Source of the DNA: an uncultured Bacteroidales bacterium
GTDB lineage: Bacteria > Bacteroidota > Bacteroidia > Bacteroidales > Muribaculaceae
Direction of reading: 5' to 3'
DNA length: 35,881 bases
Assembly (NCBI GenBank): GCA_902776435.1
Contig: CACYQB010000024.1
Coordinates: 1-35,881 of the forward strand
Shown: piece after piece, positions 35,710-35,881 of the stretch
Layout of the letters: every line of letters starts with the position of its first letter
Position numbering within the stretch: the stretch's first letter is position 1
The notes under the pieces: generated by a model
Databases searched by the model: none
What the model was told of the DNA's origin: nothing
What the model saw: only the letters and a program-made list of their open reading frames with translations
Position numbers and translations under genes: made by a program

Positions 35710-35881
35710 TTTTCGGCTCACGAGATGCATGAATTGAGTGAGCGGTTTTTTTTGACGCCTTTTCGGTAGGGGTCTGGGAACACGGAAAGCGGAGATCATT
35801 GAAATGTTTGCAATGAGGAAATTGACAGTGCAGAGACAAGGAAGGGAACTCCCGAGTCCACGTCAAGATTCCGTTTAGACA
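35710..35881 (+). other. Start of an unidentified transcript, possibly an rRNA operon leader
   Basis: Downstream of the promoter, GCTCAC (35716-35721) and GTGAGC (35738-35743) form a weak hairpin followed by GG and eight T, which looks like an early attenuator. The remaining 128 bases contain AGATCATTGAAATG (35793-35806), reminiscent of pre-16S leader sequence in Bacteroidales, and GGGAACTCCC (35844-35853). No long open frame is seen on either strand. The window ends before any 16S sequence, so this remains a guess; an mRNA leader or small RNA is equally possible. Confidence 0.3.

Overview
This window comes from the chromosome of a member of the Bacteroidales, most likely a gut Muribaculaceae or Prevotellaceae-type organism. 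The evidence is several Bacteroidetes-type promoters (TTTG about 19 bases upstream of TAnnTTTG), a B12-riboswitch/TonB-receptor/surface-lipoprotein locus, and secreted proteins ending in dockerin-like or type IX-like tails. All recognised genes lie on the + strand.

Region 1 (1-11954) is the transcription/translation core: the end of tuf, a terminator, tRNA-Trp(CCA), secE, nusG, rplK, rplA, rplJ, rplL, a 276-base structured gap, then rpoB, rpoC and a terminator.

Region 2 (about 12040-16803) is a vitamin B12 uptake operon. A promoter and cobalamin riboswitch lead a TonB-dependent BtuB-type receptor, a BtuG-like beta-propeller surface lipoprotein that overlaps it by 1 base, and a secreted protein with a dockerin-like tail. 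Region 3 (16923-21457) holds three paralogous secreted proteins that share a domain I do not recognise. They have dockerin-like tails and near-identical terminators, and an IR-bounded intergenic repeat lies between them. Region 4 (21518-24558) is the anaerobic ribonucleotide reductase pair nrdD-nrdG, with unusual repeats before and between the genes. Region 5 (24591-27036) is a secreted C10-type cysteine peptidase with an EF-hand loop, BspA-like leucine-rich repeats and a dockerin-like tail.

Region 6 (about 27088-31195) is a second cobalamin-riboswitch operon. Its first gene encodes a single polypeptide joining the two accessory proteins of operon 1: the secreted surface domain followed by a BtuG-like propeller, an Ig-like domain and a dockerin-like tail. 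It is followed by a DUF4465-like secreted protein. Region 7 (31306-35561) is topA and a long coiled-coil protein whose last five residues, QLSLF, match the bacterial sliding-clamp binding motif. The window ends with a strong promoter and the start of an unidentified, possibly rRNA-leader, transcript.

The most interesting items are the B12 fusion protein and its second riboswitch, the coiled-coil protein with the clamp-binding tail, and the paralogous dockerin-tailed cluster. Function calls rest on motif recognition by eye; no database search was run.
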